Position numbers and translations under genes: made by a program
Source: Acidobacteriota bacterium
Lineage (GTDB): Bacteria > Acidobacteriota > UBA6911 > JACQSX01
Assembly: GCA_016199665.1 (NCBI GenBank)
Contig: JACQGG010000101.1
Location: forward strand, 1-5,334
DNA: 5,334 nucleotides
Direction: 5' to 3'
Notes under the pieces: generated by a model
What the model saw: only the letters and a program-made list of their open reading frames with translations
Databases searched by the model: none
What the model was told of the DNA's origin: nothing
In this document: piece after piece, positions 4,223 through 5,334 of the stretch
Numbering within the stretch: position 1 is the stretch's first letter
How the letters are laid out: each line of letters begins with the position of its first letter

Positions 4223-5334
4223 CGGGTCTCCTCCTCGATGACCACAACCTGGACTCTGCGTCGGGCGCCGGGAATCACATGCAGCGTGACGATGCCGTCC
4301 GGCCTTGTGGAGACCGGAATATCGAAATTCATCGGCGATCGTCGTCCCTTGAGGCTGAGCGCGCCGTTGGCCGGCCAGGGAGCATAGAATCGCAGATAGC
4401 CCTGGCGGGTCTGGCCGAGGAATTCCGTGGTTGCGTGCAGCAGGAAGTCGCCGCTGGGAAGGGGCATGTCCAGAGCAATGAACTGAGCGTCGCGCGGCGG
4501 AATGTACACGGATGGCAGCGACCACGCCCCATCGCGGGTTACCAGTTGCAGCGACCCTGTTTTCCGAGGCTCATCTGAAAAATTCACCATGCAAATCATC
4601 CGGCCCGGGCCGAGATTAGAATCCAAGAGCGTCACTCGCACCGAATCCATCGGCTGCAACAACAGCGTTCGCTCATGCCGCGAGGCGCGAATCAGGGTAT
4701 CAAAATTCTCGTCGGCATCCGTGGGCGGGGCCGAGGCTGAATCCGCAAGTTTGGTTTGGCCGCCGGGCAGAGTGCGCTGCTCGCCGGGAGATTCAGAAAA
4801 GTTGAGCCCATACAGAATAAGCTGGCCGTAGCCGAGGCTTTGGCGCATGCCGACAATGGCGGTTGTATCTCCGTGGCGGCCTGGAATCTGCTGCGACGCC
4901 TCCAGGTTCTTAAAGACCGCCACCGGAGAATCTGCGGCATCGCCCCAGTTGAGGGGAGCGTCCCACTCCGGGTGGATCCCAAAGGCTGCGGGCGCGGGCC
5001 AGCTTCCGGTAAAAAGCAGAGTTCCCCCGGTTCGAATGTAATCGCGGAGCTTGGGGACCATCTCCTTCCGGAGCGGAGCGTCAGCCAGCATCTGCTGCGG
5101 AAGAACGAGGATCCTGTGCCGCGCCAGATTCGACATCGGCTCCCGCGCAACGTCGATCCAGGTGGTGCTGAAATTACGCCGGGCACAAAACTCCTGAAAT
5201 CCGAGCGCGCCGTCAAGGAGGAGGCGAGACTGCCGTGCCGACAGAGAGTCGTAACCGTTTCCGAGGTATCCGAGGCCGAGTTCGGCATCCTTATGCGCCG
5301 ATGCGATCCAAGGGCCGAGCTCCCTCAGAAACAA
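4219..5334 (-). CDS. GH42-like protein, C-terminal part (GATase-like plus beta domains); 5' end outside window
   Basis: The last 371 codons of a longer gene; the first visible codon (TTG at 5334) is probably internal. Residues about 20-185 look like a class I glutamine-amidotransferase-like Rossmann domain: an opening strand and helix, RHRILVLPQQMLAD (73-86), a helix, YIRTGGTLLFTGSW (99-112), and late GYGQLILYGLNF (168-179). No Cys stands where a GATase nucleophile would, so the domain is likely structural, as in the trimerisation domain of GH42 beta-galactosidases. From about 220 to 371 the sequence is beta-rich (MICMVNFSDEPR at 246-257, later VQVVVIEEE), suggesting one or two beta-sandwich domains that close such enzymes. 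If the GH42 reading is right, the missing upstream part would carry the TIM barrel. Another carbohydrate-active family, or a non-catalytic GATase-fold protein, remains possible. The downstream ATGA overlap with a sugar-phosphatase-like HAD gene supports a sugar-metabolism role. Confidence 0.7.
   Translation of the reverse strand: MFLRELGPWIASAHKDAELGLGYLGNGYDSLSARQSRLLLDGALGFQEFCARRNFSTTWIDVAREPMSNLARHRILVLPQQMLADAPLRKEMVPKLRDYIRTGGTLLFTGSWPAPAAFGIHPEWDAPLNWGDAADSPVAVFKNLEASQQIPGRHGDTTAIVGMRQSLGYGQLILYGLNFSESPGEQRTLPGGQTKLADSASAPPTDADENFDTLIRASRHERTLLLQPMDSVRVTLLDSNLGPGRMICMVNFSDEPRKTGSLQLVTRDGAWSLPSVYIPPRDAQFIALDMPLPSGDFLLHATTEFLGQTRQGYLRFYAPWPANGALSLKGRRSPMNFDIPVSTRPDGIVTLHVIPGARRRVQVVVIEEETR
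4230..4234 (-). promoter_or_regulatory. Ribosome binding site of the HAD gene, inside the upstream gene
   Basis: GGAGG on the minus strand, 7 nt before ATG at 4222, in the longer GAGGAGGAG run that encodes the last glutamates of the upstream protein. It settles the HAD start against the longer open frame. Confidence 0.85.

Noticed and set aside
4223..4525. N-terminal extension of the HAD gene (a 303-residue version)
   Set aside because: The extension lies out of frame over the upstream gene, has no domain, and HAD motif I begins five residues or so after ATG at 4222, which has its own GGAGG.

Overview
The window is about 60% G+C bacterial chromosomal DNA with five protein genes and two long non-coding stretches rich in repeats. 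I see no rRNA, tRNA, CRISPR array, transposase or phage gene. The lineage cannot be proved from this sequence. Arrays of GCCTTCC-type heptamers, GCCCGCC-N7-GGCGGGC palindromes and a small SEC-C membrane protein together make me lean towards Acidobacteriota (Terriglobia-like); this is inference.

Layout. 1-633 has no convincing gene. It holds two heptanucleotide arrays in opposite orientation (1-25, cut by the window edge, and 363-502, twenty perfect 7-bp units). They flank an AT-rich island with a third, degenerate heptamer patch and several palindromes. 634-1113 (+) encodes a small membrane protein with an N-terminal SEC-C zinc motif, one transmembrane helix and a C-terminal cysteine-rich domain. 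1114-1631 is non-coding and crowded with G+C-rich palindromes, including three copies of one 21-bp hairpin element. It ends in a candidate promoter/operator for 1632-3143 (+), a complete 12-helix APC-family permease of the cationic amino acid transporter (CAT) type. 3307-3549 (+) is a small five-cysteine zinc-ribbon-like protein.

A convergent minus-strand pair follows. A protein with a glutamine-amidotransferase-like domain plus beta-rich C-terminal domains (5334-4219, 5' end outside the window) resembles the C-terminal half of GH42-type beta-galactosidases. Its stop codon overlaps, as ATGA, the start of a 202-residue HAD hydrolase of the YihX/sugar-phosphatase type (4222-3614). The pair is probably co-transcribed and translationally coupled, and may act in sugar metabolism.

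Three of the five genes (permease, zinc ribbon, HAD) have GGAGG exactly 7 nt before ATG. The SEC-C gene has no recognisable ribosome binding site. I found no clear new multi-gene system. The most unusual items are the inverted heptamer arrays, the palindrome family upstream of the permease, and the SEC-C/TM/cysteine-domain protein.
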